Shown here piece by piece: positions 23,501-37,841 of a stretch of 64,000 nt of DNA (the first letter of the stretch is position 1; each line of letters starts with the position of its first letter). The position numbers and the translations under genes were made by a program. This DNA comes from Nemertoderma westbladi (lineage: Eukaryota > Xenacoelomorpha > Nemertodermatida > Nemertodermatidae): contig JAUCBJ010002084.1 of NCBI GenBank assembly GCA_032718475.1, positions 1 through 64,000 of the forward strand. Direction: 5' to 3'. The notes under the pieces are model-generated. The model saw only the letters and a list, made by a program, of their open reading frames with translations. It was not told the DNA's origin and did no database searches.

Positions 23501-25000
23501 ACAGAGACTGATCAGTTGCAGGTCCCTCCAACCAGCCGGCTGCCATAGAACAATCACACGCACATAATGATCAATTGCAGGCCCCTCCAACCAGCCGGCC
23601 ACCATAGAACAATCTCATACACAGACTGATCAGTTGAAGGTCCCTCTAACCAGCCGGCTGCCACAGAACAATCTCACACACAGAATGATCAGTTGCAGGT
23701 CCCTCCAACCAGCCGGCTGCCATAGAACAATCTCACACACAGAATGATCAGTTGCAGGTCTCTCCAACCAGACGGCTGCCATAGAACAATCTCACACACA
23801 GACTGATCAGTTGCAGGTCCCTCCAACAAGCCGGCTGCCATAGAACAATCTCATACAGAGTCTGATCAGTTGCAGGTCCCTCCAACAAGCCAGCTGCCAT
23901 AGAACAATCTCACACAGAGACTGATCAGTTGCAGGTCACTCCAACCAGCCGGCTGCCATAGAACAATCTCACACACAGAATGATCAGTTGCAGGTCCCTC
24001 CAACCAGCCGGCTGCCATAGAACAATCTCACACAGAGACTGGTTAGTTGCAGGTCACTCCAACCAGCCGGGTGCCATAGAACAATCTCACACACAGAATG
24101 ATCAGTTCCAGGTCACTCCAGTCAGACGGCTGCCATAGAACAATCTCACACACAGACTGATCAGTTGCAGGTCACTCCAACCAGCCGGCTGCCATAGAAC
24201 AATCTCACACACAGAATGATCAGTTGAACGTCCCTCCAACCAGCCGGCTGGCATAGAACAATCTCACACAGAGACTGATCAGTTGCAGGTCCCTCCAACC
24301 AGAGGCTGCCATAGTACAATCTCACACACAAACTGATCAGTTGAAGGTCCCTCCAACCAGCCGGCTGCCATAGAACAATCTCACACACAGACTGATCAGT
24401 TGAAGGTCCCTCCAACCAGCCGGCTGCCATAGAACAATCTCACACACAGACTGATCAGTTGCAGGTCCCTCCAATCAGTCGGCTGCCATAGAACAATCTC
24501 ACACACAGAATGATCAGTTGCAGGTCCGTTATTGCAGGTCCCTCTAACCAGCCGGCTGCCACAGAACAATCTCACACACAGAATGATCAGTTGCAGGTCC
24601 CTCCAACCACCGGCTGCCATAGAACAATCTCACACACAGAATGATCAGTTGCAGGTCCGTTGCAGGTCCCTCCAACCACCGGCTGCCATAGAACAATCTC
24701 ATACACAGACTGATCAGTTGAAGGTCCCTCTAACCAGCCGGCTGCCACAGAACAATCTCACACACAGAATGATCAGTTGCAGGTCCCTCCAACCACCGGC
24801 TGCCATAGAACAATCTCACACACAGATTGATCAGTTGCAGGTCCCTCCAACCAGCCGGCTGCCATAGAACAATCTCACACACAGACTGATCAGTTGCAGG
24901 TCCCTCCAACCAGCCGGCTGCCATAGAACAATCTCACACACAGATTGATCAGTTGCAGGTCCCTCCAACCAGCCGGCTGCCATAGAACAATCTCACACAC
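17554..25000. repeat. ~3.8-4.0-kb higher-order duplication in the satellite
   Basis: Rare variants recur at 3806 bp (for example GCCATTCCCT at 18111 and 21917; CTCTCACAGAG at 17554 and 21360) and then at 3982 bp (the block 20179-20638 matches 24161-24620). The change from 3806 to 3982 is close to three extra units in the second copy. A further GCCATTCC marker at 26417 shows another, shorter derivative. Confidence 0.85.
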
Positions 25001-25654
25001 AGATTGATCAGATGCAGGTTCCTCCAACCAGCCGGCTGCCATAGAACAATCTCACACAGATTGATCAGTTGCAGGTCCCTCCAACCAGCCGGCTGCCATA
25101 GAACAATCTCACACACAGACTGATTAGTTGCAGGTCACTCCAACCAGCCGGCTGCCATAGAACAATCTCACACACAGAATGATCAGTTGCAGGTCACTCC
25201 AACCAGCCGGCTGCCATAGAACAATCTCACACACAGAATGATCAGTTGCAGGTCCCTCAAACCAGCCAGCTGCCATAGAACAATCTCACACAGAGACTGA
25301 TCAGTTGCAGGTCACTCCAACCAGCCGGCTGCCATAGAACAATCTCACACACAGAATGATCAGTTGCAGGTCCCCCCAACCAGCCGGCTGCCATAGAACA
25401 ATCTCACACAGAGACTGGTTAGTTGCAGTTCACTCCAACCAGTCGGCTGCCATAGAACAATCTCACACACAGAATGATCAGTTGCAGGTCACTCCAGTCA
25501 GACGGCTGCCATAGAACAATCTCACACACAGACTGATCAGTTGCAGGTCACTCCAACCAGCCGGCTGCCATAGAACAATCTCACACACAGAATGATCAGT
25601 TGAACGTCCATCCAACCAGCCGGCTGGCATAGAACAATCTCACACAGAGACTGA

Positions 25655-28600
25655 TCAGTTGCAGGTCCCTCCAACCAGCCGGCTGCCATAGTACAATCTC
25701 ACACACAGACTGATCAGTTGAAGGTCCCTCCAACCAGCCGGCTGCCATAGAACAATCTCACACACAGACTGATCAGTTGAAGGTCCCTCCAACCACCGGC
25801 TGCCATAGAACAATCTCACACACATAATGATCAGTTGCAGGCCCCTCCAACCAGCCGGCCACCATAGAACAATCTCACACACAGACTGATCAGTTGCAGG
25901 TCCCTCCAATCAGCCGTCTGCCATAGAACAATCTCTCACAGAGACTGATCAGTTGCAGGTCACTCCAACCAGCCGGCTGCCATAGAACAATCTCACACAC
26001 AGAATGATCAGTTGCAGGTCACTCCAGCCAGACGGCTGCCTTAGAACAATCTCACACACAGACTGATCAGTTGCAGGTCCCTCCAACAAGCCGGCTGCCA
26101 TAGAACAATCTCATACAGAGTCTGATCAGTTGCAGGTCCCTCCAACCAGCCAGCTGCCATAGAACAATCTCACACACAGAATGATCAGTTGCAGGTCCCT
26201 CCAACCAGCCGGCTGCCATAGAACAATCGCACACAGAGACTGGTTAGTTGCAGGTCACTCCAACCAGCCGGCTGCCATAGAACAATCTCATACACAGACT
26301 GATCAGTTGCAGGTCCCTCCAACCAGCCGGCTGCCATAGAACAATCTCACACACATAATGATCAGTTGCAGGCCCCTCCAACCAGCCGGCCACCATAGAA
26401 CAATCTCACACACAGACTGATCAGTTGCCATTCCCTCCAACCAGCCGTCTGCCGTAGAACAATTTCACACACAAAATGATCAGTTGCAGGTCTCTCCAAC
26501 CAGCCGGCTGCCATAGAACAATCTCACCACAGACTGATCAGTTGCAGGTCCCTCCAACCAGCCGGCTACCATAGAACAATCTCACACACAGACTGATCAG
26601 TTGCAGGTCCCTCAAACCAGCCGGCTGCCATAGAACAATCTCACACACAGACTGATCAGTTGCAGGTCACTCCAACCAGCCAGCTGCCATAGAACAATCT
26701 CACACAGAGAGTGATCAGTTGCAGGTCACTCCAACCAGCCGGCTGCCATAGAACAATCTCACACACAGAATGATCAGTTGCAGGTCCCTCCAACCAGCCG
26801 GCTGCCATAGAACAATCTCACACAGAGACTGGTTAGTTGCAGGTCACTCCAACCAGCCGGCTGCCATAGAACAATCTCACACACAGAATGATCAGTTGCA
26901 GGTCACTCCAGTCAGACGCCTGCCATAGAACAATCTCACACACAGACTGATCAGTTGCAGGTCACTCCAACCAGCCGGCTGCCATAGAACAATCTCACAC
27001 ACAGAATGATCAGTTGAACGTCCCTCCAACCAGCCGGCTGCCATAGAACAATCTCACACAGAGACTGATCAGTTGCAGGTCCCTCCAACCAGCCGGCTGC
27101 CATAGTACAATCTCACACACAGACTGATCAGTTGAAGGTCCCTCCAACCAGCCGGCTGCCATAGAACAATCTCACACACAGACTGATCAGTTGAAGGTCC
27201 CTCCAACCAGCCGGCTGCCATAGAACAATCTCACACACATAATGATCAGTTGCAGGTCCCTCCAACCAGCCGGCTGCCATAGAACAATCTCACACACATA
27301 ATGATCAGTTGAACGTCCCTCCAACCAGCCGGCTGCCATAGAACAATCTCACACACAGACTGATCAGTTGCAGGTCCCTCCAATCAGCCGGCTGCCATAG
27401 AACAATCTCACACACAGAATGATCAGTTGCAGGTCCGTTGCAGGTCCCTCCAACCACCGGCTGCCATAGAACAATCTCATACACAGACTGATCAGTTGAA
27501 GGTCCCTCTAACCAGCCGGCTGCCTCAGAACAATCTCACACACAGAATGATCAGTTGCAGGTCCCTCCAACCACCGGCTGCCATAGAACAATCTCACACA
27601 CAGATTGATCAGTTGCAGGTCCCTCCAACCAGCCGGCTGCCATAGAACAATCTCACACACAGACTGATCAGTTGCAGGTCCCTCCAACCAGCCCGGGCTG
27701 CCATAGAACAATCTCACACACAGACTGATCAGTTGCAGGTCACTCCAACCAGCCGGCTGCCATAGAACAATCTCACACACAGAATGATCAGTTGCATGTC
27801 ACTCCAACCAGCCGGCTGCCATAGAACAATCTCACACACAGATTGATCAGATGCAGGTTTCTCCAACCAGCCGGCTGCCATAGAACAATCTCACACAGAT
27901 TGATCAGTTGCAGGTCCCTCCAACCAGCCGGCTGCCATAGAACAATCTCACACACAGACTGATTAGTTGCAGGTCACTCCAACCAGCCGGCTGCCATAGA
28001 ACAATCTCACACACAGAATGATCAGTTGCAGGTCACTCCAACCAGCCGGCTGCCATAGAACAATCTCACACACAGAATGATCAGTTGCAGGTCCCTCAAA
28101 CCAGCCAGCTGCCATAGAACAATCTCACACAGAGACTGATCAGTTGCAGGTCACTCCAACCAGCCGGCTGCCATAGAACAATCTCACACACAGAATGATC
28201 AGTTGCAGGTCCCCCCAACCAGCCGGCTGCCATAGAACAATCTCACACAGAGACTGGTTAGTTGCAGGTCACTCCAACCAGCCGGCTGCCATAGAACAAT
28301 CTCACACACAGAATGATCAGTTGCAGGTCACTCCAGTCAGACGGCTGCCATAGAACAATCTCACACACAGACTGATCAGTTGCAGGTCACTCCAACCAGC
28401 CGGCTGCCATAGAACAATCTCACACACAGAATGATCAGTTGAACGTCCATCCAACCAGCCGGCTGGCATAGAACAATCTCACACAGAGACTGATCAGTTG
28501 CAGGTCCCTCCAACCAGCCGGCTGCCATAGTACAATCTCACACACAGACTGATCAGTTGAAGGTCCCTCCAACCAGCCGGCTGCCATAGAACAATCTCAC

Positions 28601-28748
28601 ACACAGACTGATCAGTTGAAGGTCCCTCCAACCACCGGCTGCCATAGAACAATCTCACACACATAATGATCAGTTGCAGGCCCCTCCAACCAGCCGGCCA
28701 CCATAGAACAATCTCACACACAGACTGATCAGTTGCAGGTCCCTCCAA
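25655..28748. repeat. 2839-bp higher-order duplication in the satellite
   Basis: The block 25655-25909 recurs at 28494-28748 with the same variant order, an offset of 2839 bp. Parts recur again near 30214-30468 and 30567-30821. Confidence 0.8.
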
Positions 28749-31700
28749 TCAGCCGTCTGCCATAGAACAATCTCTCACAGAGACTGATCAGTTGCAGGTC
28801 ACTCCAACCAGCCGGCTGCCATAGAACAATCTCACACACAGAATGATCAGTTGCAGGTCACTCCAGCCAGACGGCTGCCATAGAACAATCTCACACACAG
28901 ACTGATCAGTTGCAGGTCCCTCCAACAAGCCGGCTGCCATAGAACAATCTCATACAGAGTCTGATCAGTTGCAGGTCCCTCCAACCAGCCAGCTGCCATA
29001 GAACAATCTCACACAGAGACTGATCAGTTGCAGGTCACTCCAACCAGCCGGCTGCCATAGAACAATCTCACACACAGACTGATCAGTTGAAGGTCCCTCC
29101 AATCAGCCGTCTGCCATAGAACAATCTCTCACAGAGACTGATCAGTTGCAGGTCACTCCAACCAGCCGGCTGCCATAGAACAATCTCACACACAGAATGA
29201 TCAGTTGCAGGTCACTCCAGCCAGACGGATGCCATAGAACAATCTCACACACAGACTGATCAGTTGCAGGTCACTCCAACCAGCCGGCTGCCATAGAACA
29301 ATCTCACACACAGAATGATCAGTTGAACGTCCCTCCAACCAGCCGGCTGCCATAGAACAATCTCACACAGAGACTGATCAGTTGCAGGTCCCTCCAACCA
29401 GCCGGCTGCCATAGTACAATCTCACACACAGACTGATCAGTTGAAGGTCCCTCCAACCACCGGCTGCCATAGAACAATCTCATACACAGACTGATCAGTT
29501 GAAGGTCCCTCCAACCAGCCGGCTGCCATAGAACAAGCTCACACACATAATGATCAGTTGCAGGTCCCTCCAACCAGCCGGCTGCCATAGAACAATCTCA
29601 CACACATAATGGTCAGTTGAACGTCCCTCCAACCAGCCGGCTGCCATAGAACAATCTCACACACAGACTGATCAGTTGCAGGTCCCTCCAATCAGCCGGC
29701 TGCCATAGAACAATCTCACACACAGAATGATCAGTTGCAGGTCCGTTGCAGGTCCCTCCAACCACCGGCTGCCATAGAACAATCTCATACACAGACTGAT
29801 CAGTTGAAGGTCCCTCTAACCAGCCGGCTGCCTCAGAACAATCTCACACACAGAATGATCAGTTGCAGGTCCCTCCAACCACCAGCTGCCATAGAACAAT
29901 CTCACACACAGATTGATCAGTTGCAGGTCCCTCCAACCAGCCGGCTGCCATAGAACAATCTCACACACAGACTGATCAGTTGCAGGTCCCTCCAACCAGC
30001 CCGGGCTGCCATATAACAATCTCACACACAGACTGATCAGTTGCAGGTCACTCCAACCAGCCGGCTGCCATAGAACAATCTCACACACAGAATGATCAGT
30101 TGCATGTCACTCCAACCAGCCGGCTGCCATAGAACAATCTCACACACAGAATGATCAGTTGCAGGTCACTCCAGTCAGACGGCTGCCATAGAACAATCTC
30201 ACACACAGACTGATCAGTTGCAGGTCACTCCAACCAGCCGGCTGCCATAGAACAATCTCACACACAGAATGATCAGTTGAACGTCCATCCAACCAGCCGG
30301 CTGGCATAGAACAATCTCACACACAGACTGATCAGTTGAAGGTCCCTCCAACCACCGGCTGCCATAGAACAATCTCACACACATAATGATCAGTTGCAGG
30401 CCCCTCCAACCAGCCGGCCACCATAGAACAATCTCACACACAGACTGATCAGTTGCAGGTCCCTCCAATCAGCCGTCTGCCATAGAACAATCTCTCACAG
30501 AGACTGATCAGTTGCAGGTCACTCCAACCAGCCGGCTGCCATAGAACAATCTCACACAGAGACTGATCAGTTGCAGGTCCCTCCAACCAGCCGGCTGCCA
30601 TAGTACAATCTCACACACAGACTGATCAGTTGAAGGTCACTCCAACCAGCCGGCTGCCATAGAACAATCTCACACACAGACTGATCAGTTGAAGGTCCCT
30701 CCAACCACCGGCTGCCATAGAACAATCTCACACACATAATGATCAGTTGCAGGCCCCTCCAACCAGCCGGCCACCATAGAACAATCTCACACACAGACTG
30801 ATCAGTTGCAGGTCCCTCCAATCAGCCGTCTGCCATAGAACAATCTCTCACAGAGACTGATCAGTTGCAGGCCACTCCAACCAGCCGGCTGCCATAGAAC
30901 AATCTCACACACAGAATGATCAGTTGCAGGTCACTCCAGCCAGACGGCTGCCATAGAACAATCTCACACACAGACTGATCAGTTGCAGGTCCCTCCAACA
31001 AGCCGGCTGCCATAGAACAATCTCATACAGAGTCTGATCAGTTGCAGGTCCCTCCAACCAGCCAGCTGCCATAGAACAATCTCACACAGAGACTGATCAG
31101 TTGCAGGTCACTCCAACCAGCCGGCTGCCATAGAACAATCTCACACACAGAATGATCAGTTGCAGGTCCCTCCAACCAGCCGGCTGCCATAGAACAATCT
31201 CACACAGAGACTGGTTAGTTGCAGGTCACTCCAACCAGCCGGCTGCCATAGAACAATCTCACACACAGAATGATCAGTTGCAGGTCACTCCAGTCAGACG
31301 CCTGCCATAGAACAATCTCACACACAGACTGATCAGTTGCAGGTCACTCCAACCAGCCGGCTGCCATAGAACAATCTCACACACAGAATGATCAGTTGAA
31401 CGTCCATCCAACCAGCCGGCTGGCATAGAACAATCTCACACAGAGACTGATCAGTTGCAGGTCCCTCCAACCAGCCGGCTGCCATAGTACAATCTCACAC
31501 ACAGACTGATCAGTTGAAGGTCCCTCCAACCAGCCGGCTGCCATAGAACAATCTCACACACAGACTGATCAGTTGAAGGTCCCTCCAACCAGCCGGCTGC
31601 CATAGAACAATCTCACACACATAATGATCAGTTGCAGGTCCCTCCAACCAGCCGGCTGCCATAGAACAATCTCACACACAGACTGATCAGTTGAACGTCC

Positions 31701-31863
31701 CTCCAACCAGCCGGCTGCCATAGAACAATCTCACACACAGAATGATCAGTTGAAGGTCCCTCCAACCAGCCGGCTGCCATAGAACAATCTCACACACAGA
31801 CTGATCAGTTGAAGGTCCCTCCAACCAGCCGGCTGCCATAGAACAATCTCACACACATAATGA

Positions 31864-34800
31864 TTAGTTGCAGGTCCCTCCAACCAGCCGGCTGCCATAG
31901 AACAATCTCACACACAGACTGATCAGTTGCAGGTCCCTCCAATCAGCCGGCTGCCATAGAACAATCTCACACACAGAATGATCAGTTGCAGGTCCGTTGT
32001 TGCAGGTCCCTCTAACCAGCCGGCTGCCACAGAACAATCTCACACACAGAATGATCAGTTGCAGGTCCCTCCAACCACCGGCTACCATAGAACAATCTCA
32101 CACACAGAATGATCAGTTGCAGGTCCGTTGCAGATCCCTCCAACCACCGGCTGCCATAGAACAATCTCATACACAGACTGATCAGTTGAAGGTCCCTCTA
32201 ACCAGCCGGCTGCCACAGAACAATCTCACATACAGAATGATCAGTTGCAGGTCCCTCCAACCACCGGCTGCCATAGAACAATCTCACACACAGATTGATC
32301 AGTTGCAGGTCCCTCCAACCAGCCGGCTGCCATAGAACAATCTCACACACAGACTGATCAGTTGCAGGTCCCTCCAACCAGCCGGCTGCCATAGAACAAT
32401 CTCACACACAGACTGATCAGTTGCAGGTCACTCCAACCAGCCGGCTGCCATAGAACAATCTCACACACAGAATGATCAGTTGCATGTCACTCCAACCAGC
32501 CGGCTGCCATAGAACAATCTCACACACAGAATGATCAGTTGCAGGTCACTCCAGTCAGACGGCTGCCATAGAACAATCTCACTCACAGATTGATCAGTTG
32601 CAGGTCCCTCCAACCAGCCGGCTACCATAGAACAATCTCACACACAGACTGATCAGTTGCAGGTCACTCCAACGAGCCGGCTGCCATAGAACAATCTCAC
32701 ACACAGAATGAACAGTTGCAGGTCCCTCCAACCAGACGGCTGCCATAGAACAATCTCACACACAGAATGATCAGTTGCAGGTCCGTTGTTGCAGATCCCT
32801 CTAACCAGCCGGCTGCCACAGAACAATCTCACACGCAGAATGATCAGTTGCAGGTCACTCCAACCAGCCGGCGGCCATAGAACAATCTCACACACAGACT
32901 AATCAGTTGAAGGTCCCTCCAACTAGCCGGCTGCCATAGAACAATCTCACACACAGACTGATCAGTTGAAGGTCCCTCCAACCAGCCGGCTGCCATAGAA
33001 CAATCTCACACACAGACTGTTCAGTTGAAGGTCCCTCCAACTAGCCGGCTGCCATAGAACAATCTCACACACAGACTGTTCAGTTGAAGGTCCCTCCAAC
33101 TAGCCGGCTGCCATAGAACAATCTCACACACAGAATGAACAGTTGCAGGTCCCTCCAACCAGACGGCTGCCATAGAACAATCTCACACACAGAATGATCA
33201 GTTGCAGGTCCGTTGTTGCAGGTCCCTCTAACCAGCCGACTGCCATAGAACAATCTCACACACAGACTGATCAGTTGCAGGTCACTCCAACGAGCTGGCT
33301 GCCATAGAACAATCTCACACACAGAATGATCAGTTGCAGGTCCCTCCAACCAGCCGGCTGCCATAGTACAATCTCACACACAGATTGATCAGTTGAAGGT
33401 CCCTCCAACCAGCCGGCTGCCATAGAACAATCTCACACACAGAATGATCAGTTGCAGGTGCCTCTAACCAACCGGCTGCCACAGAACAATCTCACACGCA
33501 GAATGATCAGTTGAAGGTCCCTCCAACCAGCCGGCAGCCATAGAACAATCTCACACACAGACTGATCAGTTGCAGGTCCCTCCAACCGGCCGGCTACTAT
33601 AGAACAATCTCACACACAGACTGATCAGTTGCAGGTCCCTCCAACCAGCCGGCTGCCATAGAACAATCTCACACACAGACTGTTCAGTTGAAGGTCCCTC
33701 CAACTAGCCGGCTGCCATAGAACAATCTCACACACAGAATGATCAGTTGCAGGTCCCTCCAACCAGCCGGCTGCCATAGAACAATCTCACACACAGACTG
33801 ATCAGTTGCAGGTCCCTCCAACCAGCCGGCTGCCATAGTACAATCTCACACACAGACTGATCAGTTGCAGGTCACTCCAACCAGCCGGCTGCCATAGAAC
33901 AATCTCACACACAGAATGATCAGTTGCAGGTCCCTCCAACCAGCCGGCTGCCATAGAACAATCACACACAGAGACTGATCAGTTGCAGGTCCCTCCAACC
34001 AGCCGGCTGCCATAGAACAATCTCTCACACAGATTGATCAGTTGAAGGTCCCTCCAACCAGCCGGCTGCCATAGAACAATCTCACACACAGAATGATCAG
34101 TTGCAGGTCCCTCCAACCAGCCGGCTGCCATAGTACAATCTCACACACAGACTGATCAGTTGCAGGTCACTCCAACCAGCCGGCTGCCATAGAACAATCT
34201 CACACACAGAATGATCAGTTGCAGGTCCCTCCAACCAGCCGGCTGCCATAGAACAATCTCACACAGAGACTGATCAGTTGCAGGTCCCTCCAACCAGCCG
34301 GCTGCCACAGAACAATCTCACACACAGAATGATCAGTTGCAGGTCACTCTAGTCAGACGGCTGCCATAGAACAATCTCACACACAGAATGATCAGTTGAA
34401 GGTCCCTCCAACCAGCCGGCTGCCATAGAACAATCTCACACACAGACTGATCAGTTGCAGGTCCCTCCAACCAGCCGGCTGCCATAGTACAATCTCACAC
34501 ACAGACTGATCAGTTGCAGGTCACTCCAACCAGCCGGCTGCCATAGAACAATCTCACACACAGAATGATCAGTTGAAGGTCACTCCAACCAGCCGGCTGC
34601 CATAGAACAATCTCACACACAGAATGATCAGTTGCAGGTCCCTCCAACCAGCCGGCTGCCATAGAACAATCTCACACAGAGACTGATCAGTTGCAGGTCC
34701 CTCCAACCAGCCGGCTGCCATAGAACAATCTCACACACAGAATGATCAGTTGCAGGTCCCTCCAACCAGCCGGCTGCCATAGAACAATCTCACACACAGA

Positions 34801-37800
34801 ATGATCAGTTGCAGGTCCCTCCAACCAGCCGGCTGCCATAGAACAATCTCACACAGAGACTGATCAGTTGCAGGTCCCTCCAACCTGCCGGCTGCCATAG
34901 TACAATCTCACACACAGACTGATCAGTTGAAGGTCACTCCAACCAGCCGGCTGCCATAGAACAATCTCACACACAGAATGATCAGTTGAAGGTCACTCCA
35001 ACCAGCCGGCTGCCATAGAACAATCTCACACACAGACTGATCAGCTGAACGTCCCTCCAACCAGCCGGCTGCCATAGAACAATCTCACACACAGAATGAT
35101 CAGTTGCAGGTCCCTCCAACCAGCCGGCTGCCATAGAACAATCTCACACACAGACTGTTCAGTTGAAGGTCCCTCCAACCAGCCGGCTGCCATAGTACAA
35201 TCTTACACACAGACTGATCAGTTGCAGGTCACTCTAGTCAGACAGCTGCCATAGAACAATCTCACACACAGACTGATCAGTTGAAGGTCCCTCCAACCAG
35301 CCGGCTGCCATAGAACAATCTCACACACAGAATGATCAGTTGCAGGTGCCTCTAACCAACCGGCTGCCACAGAACAATCTCACACGCAGAATGATCAGTT
35401 GCAGGTCACTCCAACCAGCCGGCTGCCATAGAACAATCTCACACACAGAATGATCAGTTGCAGGTCACTCTAGTCAGACGGCTGCCATAGAACAATCTCA
35501 CACACAGACTGATCAGTTGCAGGTCACTCCAACCAGCCGGCTGCCATAGAACAATCTCACACACAGAATGATCAGTTGAACGTCCCTCCAACCAGCCGGC
35601 TGGCATAGAACAATCTCACACAGAGACTGATCAGTTGAAGGTCCCTCCAACCACCGGCTGCCATAGAACAATCTCACACACATAATGATCAGTTGCAGGC
35701 CCCTCCAACCAGCCGGCCACCATAGAACAATCTCACACACAGACTGATCAGTTGCAGGTCCCTCCAATCAGCCGTCTGCCATAGAACAATCTCTCACAGA
35801 GACTGATCAGTTGCAGGTCACTCCAACCAGCCGGCTGCCATAGAACAATCTCACACACAGAATGATCAGTTGCAGGTCACTCCAGCCAGACGGCTGCCAT
35901 AGAACAATCTCACACACAGACTGATCAGTTGCAGGTCCCTCCAACAAGCCGGCTGCCATAGAACAATCTCATACAGAGTCTGATCAGTTGCAGGTCCCTC
36001 CAACCAGCCAGCTGCCATAGAACAATCTCACACAGAGACTGATCAGTTGCAGGTCACTCCAACCAGCCGGCTGCCATAGAACAATCTCACACACAGAATG
36101 ATCAGTTGCAGGTCCCTCCAACCAGCCGGCTGCCATAGAACAATCTCACACAGAGACTGGTTAGTTGCAGGTCACTCCAACCAGCCGGCTGCCATAGAAC
36201 ATTCTCACACACAGAATGATCAGTTGCAGGTCACTCCAGTCAGACGCCTGCCATAGAACAATCTCACACACAGACTGATCAGTTGCAGGTCACTCCAACC
36301 AGCCGGCTGCCATAGAACAATCTCACACACAGAATGATCAGTTGAACGTCCATCCAACCAGCCGGCTGGCATAGAACAATCTCACACAGAGACTGATCAG
36401 TTGCAGGTCCCTCCAACCAGCCGGCTGCCATAGTACAATCTCACACACAGACTGATCAGTTGAAGGTCCCTCCAACCAGCCGGCTGCCATAGAACAATCT
36501 CACACACAGACTGATCAGTTGAAGGTCCCTCCAACCAGCCGGCTGCCATAGAACAATCTCACACACATAATGATCAGTTGCAGGTCCCTCCAACCAGCCG
36601 GCTGCCATAGAACAATCTCACACACATAATGATCAGTTGAACGTCCCTCCAACCAGCCGGCTGCCATAGAACAATCTCACACACAGAATGATCAGTTGAA
36701 GGTCCCTCCAACCAGCCGGCTGCCATAGAACAATCTCACACACAGACTGATCAGTTGAAGGTCCCTCCAACCAGCCGGCTGCCATAGAACAATCTCACAC
36801 ACATAATGATCAGTTGCAGGTCCCTCCAACCAGCCGGCTGCCATAGAACAATCGCACACACAGACTGATCAGTTGCAGGTCCCTCCAATCAGCCGACTGC
36901 CATAGAACAATCTCACACACAGAATGATCAGTTGCAGGTCCGTTGTTGCAGGTCCCTCTAACCAGCCGGCTGCCACAGAACAATCTCACACACAGAATGA
37001 TCAGTTGCAGGTCCCTCCAACCACCGGCTGCCATAGAACAATCTCACACACAGAATGATCAGTTGCAGGTCCGTTGCAGATCCCTCCAACCACCGGCTGC
37101 CATAGAACAATCTCATACACAGACTGATCAGTTGAAGGTCCCTCTAACCAGCCGGCTGCCACAGAACAATCTCACATACAGAATGATCAGTTGCAGGTCC
37201 CTCCAACCACCGGCTGCCATAGAACAATCTCACACACAGATTGATCAGTTGCAGGTCCCTCCAACCAGCCGGCTGCCATAGAACAATCTCACACACAGAC
37301 TGATCAGTTGCAGGTCCCTCCAACCAGCCGGCTGCCATAGAACAATCTCACACACAGACTGATCAGTTGCAGGTCACTCCAACCAGCCGGCTGCCATAGA
37401 ACAATCTCACACACAGAATGATCAGTTGCATGTCACTCCAACCAGCCGGCTGCCATAGAACCATCTCACACACAGAATGATCAGTTGCAGGTCACTCCAG
37501 TCAGACGGCTGCCATAGAACAATCTCACACACAGATTGATCAGTTGCAGGTCCCTCCAACCAGCCGGCTACCATAGAACAATCTCACACACAGACTGATC
37601 AGTTGCAGGTCACTCCAACGAGCCGGCTGCCATAGAACAATCTCACACACAGAATGAACAGTTGCAGGTCCCTCCAACCAGACGGCTGCCATAGAACAAT
37701 CTCACACACAGAATGATCAGTTGCAGGTCCGTTGTTGCAGGTCCCTCTAACCAGCCGGCTGCCACAGAACAATCTCACACGCAGAATGATCAGTTGCAGG

Positions 37801-37841
37801 TCACTCCAACCAGCCGGCGGCCATAGAACAATCTCACACAC
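31864..37841. repeat. 4946-bp higher-order duplication in the satellite
   Basis: Three separated blocks (31864-32088, 32198-32392, 32653-32895) recur at a constant offset of 4946 bp (36810-37034, 37144-37338, 37599-37841), which implies one large, recent tandem duplication of most of this interval. Confidence 0.85.
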